64,000 nt of DNA from Actinomyces sp. oral taxon 414 (GTDB lineage: Bacteria > Actinomycetota > Actinomycetes > Actinomycetales > Actinomycetaceae). Made by a program: the position numbers and the translations under genes. Below the pieces are notes generated by a model. It saw nothing but the letters and a program-made list of their open reading frames with translations, had not been told where the DNA came from and did no database searches. The stretch is taken from assembly GCF_001278845.1 (NCBI RefSeq), contig NZ_CP012590.1:3038001-3102000 (forward strand), in the 5' to 3' direction. The stretch's first letter is position 1; each line of letters starts with the position of its first letter. Shown in pieces: positions 37,460 through 48,949 of the stretch.

Positions 37460-37642
37460 ATGGGACTTGGCGACCTGAGGAGCAAGGCCAGCGAGGCTCT
37501 CAGCTCCGACAAGGCGGAACAGGTCTCCGACCAGGCCCTCGACAGGGCCGCGCAGACCGCCAAGAAGGTGACCGGCGGCAAGTTCGACGAGAAGATCGAC
37601 TCCGTACGCGACGCCGCCGACGCCAGGATCGGCAACGCCTGA
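37460..37642 (+). CDS. MT0933-type small antitoxin-like protein
   Basis: 60 residues, highly charged: GLGDLRSKASEALSSDKAEQ, then AAQTAKKVTGGKFDEKIDSV. This matches the small actinobacterial family named after MT0933, annotated as antitoxin. No toxin gene is adjacent and the assignment of that name to a real toxin system is weak. GAGAGGAG precedes the ATG, and a strong hairpin follows. Confidence 0.65.
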   Translation: MGLGDLRSKASEALSSDKAEQVSDQALDRAAQTAKKVTGGKFDEKIDSVRDAADARIGNA

Positions 37643-37681
37643 GCCGCAGAGCCGCCGACCGCGGCCTTGAGACCGCAGGAC

Positions 37682-37712
37682 GGGACCCCCGCACCCCGGG
37701 TGCGGGGGTCCC
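37682..37712 (+). terminator. Hairpin terminator after the MT0933-type gene
   Basis: GGGACCCCCGCACCC and its complement form a nearly continuous stem with a minimal loop. Confidence 0.75.
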
Positions 37713-37769
37713 CGCGTCCGTCGGGGCGGCGCCCGACGAGCAGCGCACTCGTATGATCCACTGGACCCC

Positions 37770-40121
37770 ATGAGCACCGACGCCCTCCGCCCGAGCCCCG
37801 AGTCCGACGCCGATCCCGCCGGGGCCGGAGACCGTCCCGACGCCGCCGGACCCGACGGCTCGCGGACCGGCCCCGGCCTGCCGCCGGTCCCCGCCTGGCT
37901 CGACGAGATCGAGGGCGCCGAGGCCCTCGACTGGGTCCGGGCCCGCAACGCCGAGACCCTGAGCGCCTACCGCGGCGGCGAGCGCTTCGAGGCGATGAGG
38001 CGGTCTATTGAGGAGATCCTCGACTCCCCCGACAAGATCCCCGGCGTCGCCCTGGCCGCCGGCCGCCTCTACAACTTCTGGACCGACGCCGACCACCCGC
38101 GCGGCCTGTGGCGGCGCACCACCTGGGAGTCCTACCGCGCCGGCGCCCCCGAGGCCGGCGCCGACTCCGGGGCGGGGGCGGCCTCCGGGGCCACGCAGTG
38201 GGAGGTCCTGCTCGACCTCGACGCCCTCGGGGCGGCGGAGGGCGTGCCCTGGGTGTGGCACGGCGCCTCCGTGCTGCGCACCGGGCCGCTGGCGGGCCGC
38301 CGCGCTCTGATCGACCTGTCCGACGGCGGCTCAGACACCGACGTCACCCGCGAATTCGACCTCGACACCCTCTCCTTCATCGCCCCGGCCGACGGCGGCT
38401 TCCACCGCGGGCCCTCCAAGGGCTCCGCCGTCTGGGCCGACGACGAGGGCGGCTCGGTCCTCATGACGGCCGACTGGGGGCCGGACTCCCTGACCGCCTC
38501 CGGCTATCCGCGCCAGGTCCGCCGCGTCCGCCGGGGCCAGGACCCCGCCGAGGCCGAAATCGTCCTGTCCGCCCCCGGGACCTCCACCGGCGTCCTCGCC
38601 TACCGCGACCGCTGGGGCCGCACCTGGGTGGGCGAACACCCCGACTTCTACACCGAGGCGCTCTGGCTCCTGCCCCGCGACGCCGCCGGAGTGGACGCCT
38701 GCGAGTCCGCGGCGCTGCTCGCCCGCGCCGACACCACCGCCGCCCCGGGGGCCGTTCGCGTGCCCGTCCCCGCCTCCGCGCAGGCCGTCCCCGCCCGCGA
38801 CCGCCTCCTGATCCGGCTGCGAGAGCCCTGGGAGGAGGCCGGGGCGACCCACCCCGCCGGCGCCCTGCTGGCCGCCCGCCTGGGGGACTTCCTGCGCGGG
38901 TCGGCCCGCCTGGAGACCCTCTTCACCCCCACGGCCTCCGCCTGCTTGGAGGACTTCACCGTCACCGAGCACCACATTGTGCTCACCGAGCTCGACGACT
39001 GCGTCGCCTCCCTGGAGGTCCTCACCCCGCCGCCGCCGACCGGCGGCCCCTGGGCGCGCCGCCGCCTCGACCTGTCGGCCCTGGCCGGGACGGACGCCGA
39101 CCCGGCCCCGCCGGCGCCCGCGCCGTCGGACGAGACCCTGCTGCGACCGGGCCGCGCCCTGCTGGCCGTGGCCGCCGCCGCCGTCGACCCGCGCGGGGAC
39201 GACCGTCTGTGGCTGACCGTCTCCTCCTTCACCCGGCCCACCGCCCTGGCCCTGGGCGAGCTCGACGCCGGCGGCTCCCTCGGGCACGTCGAGGTGCTGC
39301 GGCGAGCCCCCGGGCGCTTCGACGCCAAGGGCGTCGTCGTCACCCAGCACGCGGCCGTCTCCGAGGACGGCACGCGCGTGCCCTACTTCCAGGTCGGCCG
39401 GCCGTCCGCCGCCCCGGCGCCCACCATGCTCTACGGCTACGGCGGCTTCGAGGTGTCCCTGGGCGTGGACTACCTGCCGGTCGTCGGCAAGACCTGGCTC
39501 GAGCGCGGCGGCATCTTCGTGCTGGCCAATATCCGCGGCGGCGGGGAGTACGGACCCGACTGGCACCGGGCGGGCCTGAGAGAGAACCGCCACCGGGTCT
39601 ACGAGGACTTCGCCGCGGTGGCCCGCGCCCTCGTCGAGCGGGGCGTGACGACGCCGGCGCAGCTGGCCGTCCACGGCGGCTCCAACGGCGGACTCCTGGT
39701 GGGCAATATGCTCACCCGCCACCCCGAGCTCATGGGCGCCGTCGTCTGCGAGGTCCCACTGCTCGACATGGGCCGCTACACCCACCTGCTCGCCGGCGCC
39801 TCCTGGGCGGCCGAGTACGGCGACCCGGACGACCCGGCCCAGTGGGAGTTCATCCGGACCTTCTCGCCCTTCCACCTGCTCGAGCCCGGGCGCCACTACC
39901 CGCCGGTGCTCTTCGTCACCTCCACCCGCGACGACCGCGTCCACCCGGCGCACGCGCGGACCATGGCCCACCGCATGGCGTCCCTGGGGCAGGACGTGAC
40001 CTACTTCGAGAACTCCGAGGGCGGGCACGGACGGGCCTCGACCAACGCCCAGCGCGCCCTCATGAGCGCCCTCGTCCACGAGTTCGCCTGGCGCCGCCTG
40101 GCACCGGGGCGCCCGGACTGA
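37770..40121 (+). CDS. Prolyl oligopeptidase family serine peptidase (S9A)
   Basis: 783 residues: an N-terminal seven-bladed propeller region, then the alpha/beta hydrolase domain. Catalytic serine in VHGGSNGGLLVGNML, Asp in TSTRDDRVHPAHART and His in SEGGHGRASTN. It cleaves short proline-containing peptides, probably in the cytoplasm since no signal peptide is seen. TATGAT lies 12 bases before the ATG, predicting a very short leader. Confidence 0.92.
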   Translation: MSTDALRPSPESDADPAGAGDRPDAAGPDGSRTGPGLPPVPAWLDEIEGAEALDWVRARNAETLSAYRGGERFEAMRRSIEEILDSPDKIPGVALAAGRLYNFWTDADHPRGLWRRTTWESYRAGAPEAGADSGAGAASGATQWEVLLDLDALGAAEGVPWVWHGASVLRTGPLAGRRALIDLSDGGSDTDVTREFDLDTLSFIAPADGGFHRGPSKGSAVWADDEGGSVLMTADWGPDSLTASGYPRQVRRVRRGQDPAEAEIVLSAPGTSTGVLAYRDRWGRTWVGEHPDFYTEALWLLPRDAAGVDACESAALLARADTTAAPGAVRVPVPASAQAVPARDRLLIRLREPWEEAGATHPAGALLAARLGDFLRGSARLETLFTPTASACLEDFTVTEHHIVLTELDDCVASLEVLTPPPPTGGPWARRRLDLSALAGTDADPAPPAPAPSDETLLRPGRALLAVAAAAVDPRGDDRLWLTVSSFTRPTALALGELDAGGSLGHVEVLRRAPGRFDAKGVVVTQHAAVSEDGTRVPYFQVGRPSAAPAPTMLYGYGGFEVSLGVDYLPVVGKTWLERGGIFVLANIRGGGEYGPDWHRAGLRENRHRVYEDFAAVARALVERGVTTPAQLAVHGGSNGGLLVGNMLTRHPELMGAVVCEVPLLDMGRYTHLLAGASWAAEYGDPDDPAQWEFIRTFSPFHLLEPGRHYPPVLFVTSTRDDRVHPAHARTMAHRMASLGQDVTYFENSEGGHGRASTNAQRALMSALVHEFAWRRLAPGRPD

Positions 40122-40153
40122 GGCGCCGGCCCCGCGGCCCGCTCTGCTACGCC

Positions 40154-40876
40154 TCAGCCGCGCCGCAGGACGCGCACCAGGCCCACGGCGCCGACGACCA
40201 GCCCCGCGATCCCCGAGCCGAGCGCCGCCAGGATCATGAAGGAGGCGGGCAGGAGCCGATCCATCCTCATGGCGGGTCCGACGACGACCGCGGTGCCGGT
40301 CGGGCAGGAGACGGTGTAGCGGCCGGTGGCCGGGGGCGTGAAGGAGACATAGGACGGCAGGTCCCCCGCGCCCGCCGGCTGCTCGGTCGTCACCGCCTGG
40401 CCGGTGGGGCCGGTGATGGAGCACTCCGACAGCGGGGCGTCCGCGCTCAGGGAGTACAGCGCCGAGGCGACGCCCGCATCCAGGTAGACCTCGCCGGACC
40501 CGGTGAGCGCTGTCCCGGCGGACGGGGAGCCCTCGAGCACGAGGGCCATCGCCCCGCCCAGCAGGACCAGCGGCACGACGATAAGCAGGATCAGCCCGAC
40601 CACCAGCGTGCGCCGGCCGCGTCGGCGCCGCCGCAGGCCCCCGGGCGGGAGCGCACCGCCGGGGCGGGGCCGCGCACCGCGGCGCGCATAGGGGTTGTCC
40701 TCCGCATCGCCCGGCCCGGGGGCCCGCCCGGCCCCGCTATCGGCGCCCCCGACTGGCGGGGCGCCGGCGGCCGGGGCGTCAATGCCCTGCTCGCGGCGTA
40801 TGGCCGCGAGCTCCTCGGGACTGGCGCGCCGCCCGTAGCGGGGCTCGCCGTCATCATCGAGGTAGGGGCTGGGCAT
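40154..40876 (-). CDS. Membrane protein of unknown function
   Basis: 240 residues. A Pro/Gly/Arg-rich cytoplasmic N-terminus ends in [13 protein letters not shown] helix (LVVGLILLIVVPLVLLGGAM), an extracytoplasmic domain with two cysteines (SECSITGPTGQ, RYTVSCPTGTAV) and a C-terminal hydrophobic stretch (SFMILAALGSGIAGLVVGAV) follow. The ATG at 40876 has AGGA seven bases upstream. Convergent with the prolyl oligopeptidase gene. Confidence 0.6.
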   Translation of the reverse strand: MPSPYLDDDGEPRYGRRASPEELAAIRREQGIDAPAAGAPPVGGADSGAGRAPGPGDAEDNPYARRGARPRPGGALPPGGLRRRRRGRRTLVVGLILLIVVPLVLLGGAMALVLEGSPSAGTALTGSGEVYLDAGVASALYSLSADAPLSECSITGPTGQAVTTEQPAGAGDLPSYVSFTPPATGRYTVSCPTGTAVVVGPAMRMDRLLPASFMILAALGSGIAGLVVGAVGLVRVLRRG

Positions 40877-40963
40877 GGGGATCCTCACTCGTGGGTGGGC
40901 GGCGGAGCGGCGAGGGCCGGGCCGACGGCGATCGTCGGCCCGGCCCTCGGTGCGGGCGGGCGC

Positions 40964-41476
40964 TCAGGCCGCGGCGCCCCTGTTCGACGTGTTGCGCACG
41001 AGCTCAATGAACATGCGCACCAGGCCGATCTGGACCAGAGCCCAGGGGATGTTGGCAAGCAGATTCAAGAGGAACTGCAGGGCGTTGAAATCGTCCGAGC
41101 CCAGGCCGATGAGCGAGGAAACGGATCGACCCTCGTTGTAAGCCCCGTAGATCAGGTTCACCAGGATGGCGAAGGCCGCCAGAAGGAAGACGAGCCTGCC
41201 GAACTTGTCCACGAAGGAGCGGGAGGTGTCCATCAGACTCGTGAAGAACGAGTCCTGCGGCGGGGCCACGGCGAACTGCTGGCCGGTCTGCTGGAAGGAG
41301 GCCTGCGGCTGGTAGGGGGCCTGGGCCCCGGTCTGGTACTGAGCGGAGGCCGCCGAGGTCGCCCCGCCCGCCTGGTACTGGCTCGTCTGGGCCTGGTACT
41401 GCTGCGGATTGTAGGCGCCGGAGCCCGAAGAGGCCGACGGCGGGATGTAGGGCTGGCCGGGATTCTGTTGAGTCAT
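40964..41476 (-). CDS. DUF4282-like membrane protein
   Basis: 170 residues. The N-terminal 75 residues are Gln/Tyr/Ala-rich with QYQAQTSQYQAGG-type repeats. Two helices follow (GRLVFLLAAFAILVNLIYGA and LLNLLANIPWALVQIGLVRM) and the end reads FIELVRNTS, as in DUF4282 proteins. Function unknown. It precedes the other small membrane protein by 87 bases on the same strand. Confidence 0.6.
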   Translation of the reverse strand: MTQQNPGQPYIPPSASSGSGAYNPQQYQAQTSQYQAGGATSAASAQYQTGAQAPYQPQASFQQTGQQFAVAPPQDSFFTSLMDTSRSFVDKFGRLVFLLAAFAILVNLIYGAYNEGRSVSSLIGLGSDDFNALQFLLNLLANIPWALVQIGLVRMFIELVRNTSNRGAAA

Positions 41477-41618
41477 GGTGAGAAGTGTCCTTCGATCGGG
41501 GATACCTACAGACTACCCGCCCCGGGCCGGTGAGCACGAGCCGCCCGCTCCGTGAACGATCTGCAGATGGATGCCGGATGAGTCTAACGGCTCCGGCGGC
41601 CCGGCGGTCCCGGGCCGA

Positions 41619-42104
41619 CTACTTGCCGCCCCCGGATCCGGCGGCGCACTTCTGGATCGCCGAGTCGGGGATGGTGCTCAGGTCCAGGGACAGGCCCTTG
41701 CCGGGCTCGGGGTCCTTGACGTCGTAACCCTCGGCCCGCAGGCACTCGGCCATCTCAATGCCCGCCTTGATGGTGTCGGGATTGTTGAGATCCTCGGCGC
41801 CGTCCCCACCGGGGGGCGGACCGAGCTTCTCCTGGCACTTCTGGGCGGCCTCGTTGAAGGCGGCCGCGTCCCCGCCCGCGCTCTCGTTGCGCACGTCCTT
41901 GTTGTTGGAAGGGTCGGACACGTCGAACCCGGCGTCGCGCAGACACTGGGCGAATCTGAGATTGTACTCCTCGGCGGGATCGGCCGCGGCGGTGGTCGAT
42001 GACGCCGCCCCGGTCGAGTCCTTGCCGCCGCACCCGGTCACCATTCCGAGCGCGCAGATCACGCCGGTCGCCGCCGCGAGCATCCTCATGCTGACGTTCC
42101 TCAT
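41619..42104 (-). CDS. Lipoprotein with duplicated CLRxxGxDVxDP motif
   Basis: 161 residues. The signal MLAAATGVICALGMVTGC ends in a lipobox. The mature part contains two similar halves: FAQCLRDAGFDVSDPSNN and MAECLRAEGYDVKDPEPG, each followed by a second cysteine (QKCQEKLGP, IQKCAAGS), suggesting two disulfide-linked modules. GAAGGAGAG precedes the start at 42104. It is divergent from the two-component system and shares the 30-bp box region with it, so it may be a regulated target or an envelope sensor. Confidence 0.7.
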   Translation of the reverse strand: MRNVSMRMLAAATGVICALGMVTGCGGKDSTGAASSTTAAADPAEEYNLRFAQCLRDAGFDVSDPSNNKDVRNESAGGDAAAFNEAAQKCQEKLGPPPGGDGAEDLNNPDTIKAGIEMAECLRAEGYDVKDPEPGKGLSLDLSTIPDSAIQKCAAGSGGGK

Positions 42105-42191
42105 CGGAAGACTCTCCTTCGTCTGTGTCTGTTGTCCGTCCGGCGCCCGTCCGGACGCCCGCCCCGGTCCGTCCGGGGCCGAGCCCATTCC

Positions 42192-42221
42192 AGCGGAGTC
42201 GATGTTGCGAGAGCCTTCAGG
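42192..42221. promoter_or_regulatory. 30-bp conserved box, site 1 (candidate response-regulator site)
   Basis: AGCGGAGT, one base, GATGTTGCGAG, one base, GCCTTCAGG: 28 of 30 bases equal 54734-54763. The next TTATGC starts 13 bases after TTCAGG. The distance to the plus-strand gene is 125 bases here and 124 at site 2; to the minus-strand gene it is 87 and 81. Confidence 0.65.
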
Positions 42222-42346
42222 AAAGTCCTTATGCGGGTTTTATCCCGCCCTCCCCTATGGTTGGGCCGGGGCGGCCGGTCGGCGGCCGCCCGCCGGGCCG
42301 CGACGGCGGCGCGGAATCAACGGACGAGACGCAGGAGGTGGCCGCC

Positions 42347-43006
42347 GTGCGCGTGCTGGTGGTCGAGGACGAGTCCTACCTCGCCGACGCAATAGCCCTG
42401 GGGCTGCGCCGCGAGACGATGGCGGTGGACGTCGTGGGCGACGGCGCCGAGGCGCTGGCCCAGGTGGAGTTCACCGACTACGACGTCGTCGTCCTGGACC
42501 GGGACCTGCCCGGCGTCCACGGCGACGAGGTGTGCGCCCGCCTGGTCCGCGAGCACCCGGATGTGAAGGTTCTCATGCTCACCGCGGCCCGCTCCCTGCG
42601 CGAGCGCGTCGAGGGCTTCGAGATCGGGGCGGACGACTACCTCGTCAAGCCCTTCGAGTTCCCCGAGCTCGTGGCGCGGCTGCGCGCCCTGGAGCGGCGC
42701 AACCAGCCGGCGCGCGAGCCCGTCCTGGAGTCCCGGGGGGTGCGCCTGGATCCCTTCCGCCGCGAGGTCTCGCGCGACGGCCACTTCGTGCGCCTGAGCC
42801 CCAAGGAGTTCGCGGTCCTCCAGCTGCTCATGGAGGCCGACGGCGGGGTGCTCAGCGCCGAGACGCTCCTGGAGAAGGCCTGGGACGCCAACGCCGACCC
42901 CTTCTCCAATACGACGCGGGTGACGATCTCCCACCTGCGCAAGCGCCTGGGCGAGCCCTGGGTCATCCAGACCGTCCCGGGCGTCGGCTACCGCTTCGGG
43001 GACTGA
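42347..43006 (+). CDS. OmpR/PhoB-family response regulator (CutR-like)
   Basis: 219 residues. The receiver domain has VLVVEDESYLADAIALGL, phosphoacceptor Asp51 in VVVLDRDLPGVHGDEV and Lys in DDYLVKPFEFPEL. The winged-helix DNA-binding domain ends VTISHLRKRLGEPW, VIQTVPGVGYRF. The start is GTG 42347 with GGAGG eight bases upstream. It is followed one base later by its kinase. Probable targets carry the 30-bp box seen upstream of it. Confidence 0.92.
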   Translation: MRVLVVEDESYLADAIALGLRRETMAVDVVGDGAEALAQVEFTDYDVVVLDRDLPGVHGDEVCARLVREHPDVKVLMLTAARSLRERVEGFEIGADDYLVKPFEFPELVARLRALERRNQPAREPVLESRGVRLDPFRREVSRDGHFVRLSPKEFAVLQLLMEADGGVLSAETLLEKAWDANADPFSNTTRVTISHLRKRLGEPWVIQTVPGVGYRFGD

Positions 43007-43007
43007 C

Positions 43008-44258
43008 GTGCCCCGCAACCCCTCCGCCCCGCCCGCCTCGCCCGCCGGAGGCCAGGCCTCGCCCGTCGGCCGGCCGGCCCGGCCCGCCGGCGGCCGGACG
43101 GCGCCGGACCCCCGCCCGCGCCGACTGACCATCCGGGCCCGGCTCACCCTGACCTACGCGGGCCTGGTGACCGGGTCGGGCGCCGCCCTCATCGCCCTCG
43201 TCTACCTCTACATGAGCCGCCTCCAGCTGGCCGTCCCCGAGGAGCAGATGAGCCCGGACGGCGGCGAGGGGGAGGTCTACCTGCGCGTCACCCTCATGTC
43301 CGAGTTCCTCGACAAGATGCTCGCGATCTCCCTGGGGGCGCTCGTCCTGCTCGCCCTGGCCTCCAGCGCGGTCGGCTGGGTGGTCGCCGGCCGGATGCTC
43401 GCCCCGCTGTCGACGATGAACGAGGCGGCCAAGCGGGCCGCCTCGGGCGACCTCAGCCAGCGCCTGGCGCTGGAGGGCCCGCGCGACGAGATCCGCGACC
43501 TGGCCGACACCTACGACCACATGCTCGACTCCCTGGAGACCTCGCTGGGCACCTACCGCCGCTTCGCGGCCAACGCCTCCCACGAGCTGCGCACCCCGCT
43601 GGCCACGGCCCAGACGATGATTGACGTCACCCTGGCCGACCCCGACGCCTCCGCGCAGCAGCTGCGGTCCCTGGCGCAGCGGCTGCGCGAGACCAACCGG
43701 GCCAATGTGGAGACCGTCGACGCCCTGCTCGACCTGGCGGAGGCCCAGTCGGGGGACCTCTACCGCGAGGAGGTGGACCTGGCCGAGGTGGTGGGTGCGG
43801 CGCTGGCCCAGCTCGCCCCGGAGGCTGGCTCGCGGGAGGTGGCCCTGCCCGGTCCCCCCGACGGCCCCGTCGTCGTGGAGGGGGACCCGGTGCTGCTGCG
43901 CCAGGCGGTGTCGAATCTGCTGCGCAATGCGGTGCGGCACAACGTTCCGGGCGGCGCCGTGGAGATGTCGCTCGCCCGCGCGGGCGGGCGGACCCGGCTG
44001 CGGCTGTCCAACGGCGGCCCGGTCGTGCCCGCCGAGCGGTTGGAGTCGCTGCGCGAGCCCTTCGTGCGCGGCTCGGGCCGGGGCCGGACCCGGGGCGCCG
44101 GGCACGGCTTGGGCCTGGCCCTTGTCTCCGCCGTCGCCGAGGCCCACGACGGCGTCCTGGAGCTGTCCGCCAACCCCTCCGGAGGCCTGACCGCGGTCCT
44201 CGACCTGCCGGTGCGCGCGGGCGGGGACCCGCGGGTCCAATCCGCCGGCGTCACATGA
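43008..44258 (+). CDS. Sensor histidine kinase (partner of the CutR-like regulator)
   Basis: 416 residues, GTG start. Two membrane helices (about 45-70 and 103-128) enclose a short periplasmic loop of about 30 residues. A HAMP domain and the H-box FAANASHELRTPLATAQTM (His192) follow, then N-box NLLRNAVRHNVPGG and the ATP lid with GAGHGLGLALV. The short sensor loop suggests intramembrane or envelope-stress sensing. Its end overlaps the convergent hspR gene by eight bases. Confidence 0.92.
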   Translation: MPRNPSAPPASPAGGQASPVGRPARPAGGRTAPDPRPRRLTIRARLTLTYAGLVTGSGAALIALVYLYMSRLQLAVPEEQMSPDGGEGEVYLRVTLMSEFLDKMLAISLGALVLLALASSAVGWVVAGRMLAPLSTMNEAAKRAASGDLSQRLALEGPRDEIRDLADTYDHMLDSLETSLGTYRRFAANASHELRTPLATAQTMIDVTLADPDASAQQLRSLAQRLRETNRANVETVDALLDLAEAQSGDLYREEVDLAEVVGAALAQLAPEAGSREVALPGPPDGPVVVEGDPVLLRQAVSNLLRNAVRHNVPGGAVEMSLARAGGRTRLRLSNGGPVVPAERLESLREPFVRGSGRGRTRGAGHGLGLALVSAVAEAHDGVLELSANPSGGLTAVLDLPVRAGGDPRVQSAGVT

Positions 44259-44856
44259 CGGGCACGGGCCGGGCGGCGCGCAGGGCGACGGCGCGGCCCG
44301 GGCGGCCCGCCGATAACGCCGCGGCAGACCCGGATGCCGCGGCGGCCGGCGCTCCCGCGACGTCCGGCGCTCCCGCGACGTCCGGGGCGTTCGGGGCCCG
44401 TGCGACGTCCGGCGGCGCCGGGTCCTCGGCGCGCCGTCGGGAGGTCTTGCGCCCGGCCCGCCCCGACCGCGCGGGGACGACCTGGACCTCGCCGTCGGCG
44501 GCGACGGCGAAGACCCGCTCGACCGCCTCCTGGCGCAGCCTGAGCAGACGGTTCTCCCGCTCCGCGGCCTCCAGACGCAGCTCCAGATCGAGGATGCGGC
44601 GGATGCCCTCCAGGTTGACGCCCTCCTGGCTCAGGGCCTGGACCCGGCGCAGGCGCTCGACGTCGCGCCGGGAGTAGCGGCGCCCGTGCCCGGAGGTGCG
44701 GGCCGGGGAGACCAGGCCGAGGCGGTCGTACTGGCGCAGCGTCTGCGGGTGCATGCCCGCCAGCTTGGCGGCCACCGAGATGACGTAGACGGCCCGCTCG
44801 GCGGCGTCGTCGGCGAGGAATCCCAGGCCCTGCCCGGCGGCCCGCCGCGATCTCAT
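44251..44856 (-). CDS. hspR: MerR-family heat-shock repressor HspR
   Basis: 201 residues. The MerR-type HTH reads [20 protein letters not shown], then [20 protein letters not shown], the HspR signature, and a coiled coil follows ([20 protein letters not shown]). HspR binds HAIR elements with DnaK as co-repressor. The Ala/Pro-rich tail ([14 protein letters not shown]) is longer than usual. Last gene of the dnaK operon, overlapping dnaJ by four bases. Confidence 0.93.
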   Translation of the reverse strand: MRSRRAAGQGLGFLADDAAERAVYVISVAAKLAGMHPQTLRQYDRLGLVSPARTSGHGRRYSRRDVERLRRVQALSQEGVNLEGIRRILDLELRLEAAERENRLLRLRQEAVERVFAVAADGEVQVVPARSGRAGRKTSRRRAEDPAPPDVARAPNAPDVAGAPDVAGAPAAAASGSAAALSAGRPGRAVALRAARPVPVM

Positions 44857-45872
44857 GTCGCGGCCTCCTGGCGCAGCGTCTCGCGCGGGTCGGACTCCAT
44901 GGCGGCGTCGAAGGCCTCCAGGGCGGTGCGGGCCTGCGAGGAGAGCCTGCGGGGGACGGCCACCTGGATGGTAACGAGCAGGTCCCCGGTCTTCTTGGCG
45001 GTGTGCACGCCCTTGCCGCGCAGCCGCATGACGGTGCCCGAGGATGTGCCCGGCTTGATCTTGACCTTCGTCGTCGTCCCGTCCAGGAGCGGGACCTCGA
45101 CGGTGGCCCCCAGCGCCGCCTCCTTGAGGGTGACAGGCAGGTCCATGCGCAGGTTGGCGCCGTCAATGGAGTAGACGGGGTGCTTGGCCACGGTGATGGA
45201 CACGACCATGTCGCCGGGCGGGCCGCCGGCCCGGCCGGGCCGTCCCTTGCCGCGCAGGCGCAGCTTCTGGCCGTCGTGGACGCCGGGCGGGATGCGCACG
45301 GTCATGGTCTTGCCGTCGGCGGTCAGCTCCACGGTCTCGCCGGACACCGCCTGGCGCAGGGTCAGGGTCGCGTCGGTGCGCACGTCCGGGCCCTTGACGG
45401 GTTCGGACTGGGAGCCGAAGCCGCCGAAGCCGAAGGGGCCGCGCGAGCGCGAGCCGAAGGGGCTCGCCCCGCCGGCTCCGCCGAACATGCGGAAGATCTC
45501 CTCGTACTCCTCGCGGGTGGGGGCCCCGGTCCCGGAGGTGGAGAAGCGGACATTGCCGCCGCCGAACATCGAGGAGAAGACGTCCTCGAAGCCGCCTGCG
45601 CCCCCGCCCGCGCCGGAGGTGAAGCGGGCGCCGCCCCCGGCCATGGAGCGGATGGCGTCATACTGCTGGCGCTCCTTGTCGTCGGACAGGACCGCGTAGG
45701 CCTCGCCGATCTCCTTGAACTTCTCGGCCGCGGCCGCATCGTTGGGATTGCGGTCGGGGTGGTACTTCCTGGCGAGCCCGCGGTAGGCCTTCTTGATCGC
45801 GGTGGAGTCGGCGTCTTTGGCGACACCGAGGACCGCGTAGAAATCCTTGGTCATCCAGTCCTGGCCGGCCAT
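44853..45872 (-). CDS. dnaJ: DnaJ chaperone without zinc-finger domain (class B/CbpA-like)
   Basis: 339 residues. The J domain has the HPD motif ([11 protein letters not shown]). A Gly/Phe-rich linker ([20 protein letters not shown]) follows, and two C-terminal beta domains begin [19 protein letters not shown]. The four CxxCxGxG repeats of class A DnaJ are absent. It stimulates DnaK ATPase. AGGAGG precedes the start. Third gene of the operon, 134 bases after grpE. Confidence 0.92.
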   Translation of the reverse strand: MAGQDWMTKDFYAVLGVAKDADSTAIKKAYRGLARKYHPDRNPNDAAAAEKFKEIGEAYAVLSDDKERQQYDAIRSMAGGGARFTSGAGGGAGGFEDVFSSMFGGGNVRFSTSGTGAPTREEYEEIFRMFGGAGGASPFGSRSRGPFGFGGFGSQSEPVKGPDVRTDATLTLRQAVSGETVELTADGKTMTVRIPPGVHDGQKLRLRGKGRPGRAGGPPGDMVVSITVAKHPVYSIDGANLRMDLPVTLKEAALGATVEVPLLDGTTTKVKIKPGTSSGTVMRLRGKGVHTAKKTGDLLVTIQVAVPRRLSSQARTALEAFDAAMESDPRETLRQEAAT

Positions 45873-45947
45873 GTATCACCGCCTCCTGTCTGTGGTGATT
45901 GTGAATGTGTGTTTCAAGCTGTTACGGGGTGGGATTGGGCGTCGGGC

Positions 45948-45991
45948 CCGACGGCGGGGGCGGCCTGGCGGGAGGCGGCCCCCGCCGTCGG
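45948..45991 (-). terminator. Hairpin between grpE and dnaJ
   Basis: A 14-bp stem (CCGACGGCGGGGGC with its complement) and a 16-base loop in the intercistronic gap. It may lower dnaJ-hspR expression relative to dnaK-grpE or stabilise the upstream message. Confidence 0.5.
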
Positions 45992-46006
45992 ATCCCGGCA
46001 GGGGGA

Positions 46007-46743
46007 TCAGGCGGGGTTGGCGACCTGGACGCGGGCGGCGCGCACGACCTTCTCGCCCAGGCGGTAGCCCGGCTGGAGGACCAGCGCGATGCTCGGCTCG
46101 TCCACCTCGTCGGACTCGGTGGCCATGAGGGCCTCGTGGAGCGTGGGGTCGAAGGGCTCGCCGACCTCGCCGAAGCGGACCAGGCTGAACTTGTCGGCCA
46201 GGATCGTCTCCAGCTTGCCCGCGGTGGTGGCGAAGGTGCCGGTCAGATCGCCGTGCTGGCGGGCCAGCTCGATCTCATCGAGGACCGGGATGAGCGCCTC
46301 GACCACCGCGGCCCGGCCGGCCTCGCGGTGGCCGGCCGCCCCCTCCCGCGAGCGGCGCACGAAGCCCTGGTACTCCTGCTGGAGGTTGTACTGGTCCGCG
46401 CGGGCCCGGGCGAGCTCGTCGGTCAGCCGGGCGGCCTCCGCCCGGGCCTGCTCGAGCTCGGAGGCGGACCCGTCCTCGGCCGGTTCCTGGGCCGGCTCCC
46501 GGGCGCCCTCGGCCCGGGCGGGCCCGTCGGGGCCGGGCGCACCGGAGGCGGCGAGCCCACCGGGCTCACCGGGCGCGGCCGCCCCGTCGGAGGCGGCGGT
46601 CCCGTCGGAACCCGCGGCCCCGGTGTCCAGGTCGGCCTGGGGGTCCTGCCCCAGCTCGTCGCGGACCTCCTCGAAGGCGGATTCCACCTCGTCGGCCAGG
46701 GCCGGGTCCAGGGACTGGTCCCGCCCGGAGTCGGACTGCCCGG

Positions 46744-46747
<4 letters not shown>
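46007..46747 (-). CDS. grpE: Nucleotide exchange factor GrpE
   Basis: 246 residues. A long coiled coil ([20 protein letters not shown]) is followed by [20 protein letters not shown] and the beta domain with [13 protein letters not shown] and [13 protein letters not shown]. The acidic N-terminus is long. It exchanges ADP for ATP on DnaK. It starts with GTG overlapping the dnaK stop (GTGA), so the two are coupled. Confidence 0.95.
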
Positions 46748-48618
<1,871 letters not shown>

Positions 48619-48666
48619 GTGGTGGCTCCTTGCCGCCCCCCGCCCTCGCGGGGGGCTGTGGTCGAA

Positions 48667-48687
48667 CTTGAGTGGTATGCACTCAGG
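48667..48687. promoter_or_regulatory. HAIR element 1 upstream of dnaK
   Basis: CTTGAGT, seven bases, ACTCAGG: one mismatch from the HspR consensus CTTGAGT-N7-ACTCAAG. Confidence 0.85.
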
Positions 48688-48729
48688 ATTGTGGTTGAGC
48701 GCGGTGCTGTCAACTTCGCGCCTCGCAAC

Positions 48730-48750
48730 CTTGAGTCTGATGGGCTCAAC
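48730..48750. promoter_or_regulatory. HAIR element 2 upstream of dnaK
   Basis: CTTGAGT, seven bases, GCTCAAC: left half perfect, two changes on the right. A weaker third pair (GTTGA, 11 bases, TCAAC from about 48694) lies between the two. Confidence 0.75.
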
Positions 48751-48949
48751 CTTGGGGGCGGAACGGATATTCCGCAAGGATCCACGGCGTCTGGTGACAT
48801 GCGCCACCCGGCGCGGAGAAGTGCCGCGGACCACCCGGCACGGAGAGGCGCCGCGGACCACCCGGCGCGGGGGTCCGCGGAGAAGGCGGGGATCGAGGAG
48901 AGCGCCGGCCCGATCGGGCGGGCGCTCGCGGTCCGGTAGCCTCGCCGCC

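Noticed and set aside
37770..41533. Very long overlapping plus-strand frame (1,141 codons) across the prolyl oligopeptidase gene and beyond
   Set aside because: Arg/Pro/Gly-rich shadow of the real peptidase frame; it also crosses two genes encoded on the other strand.
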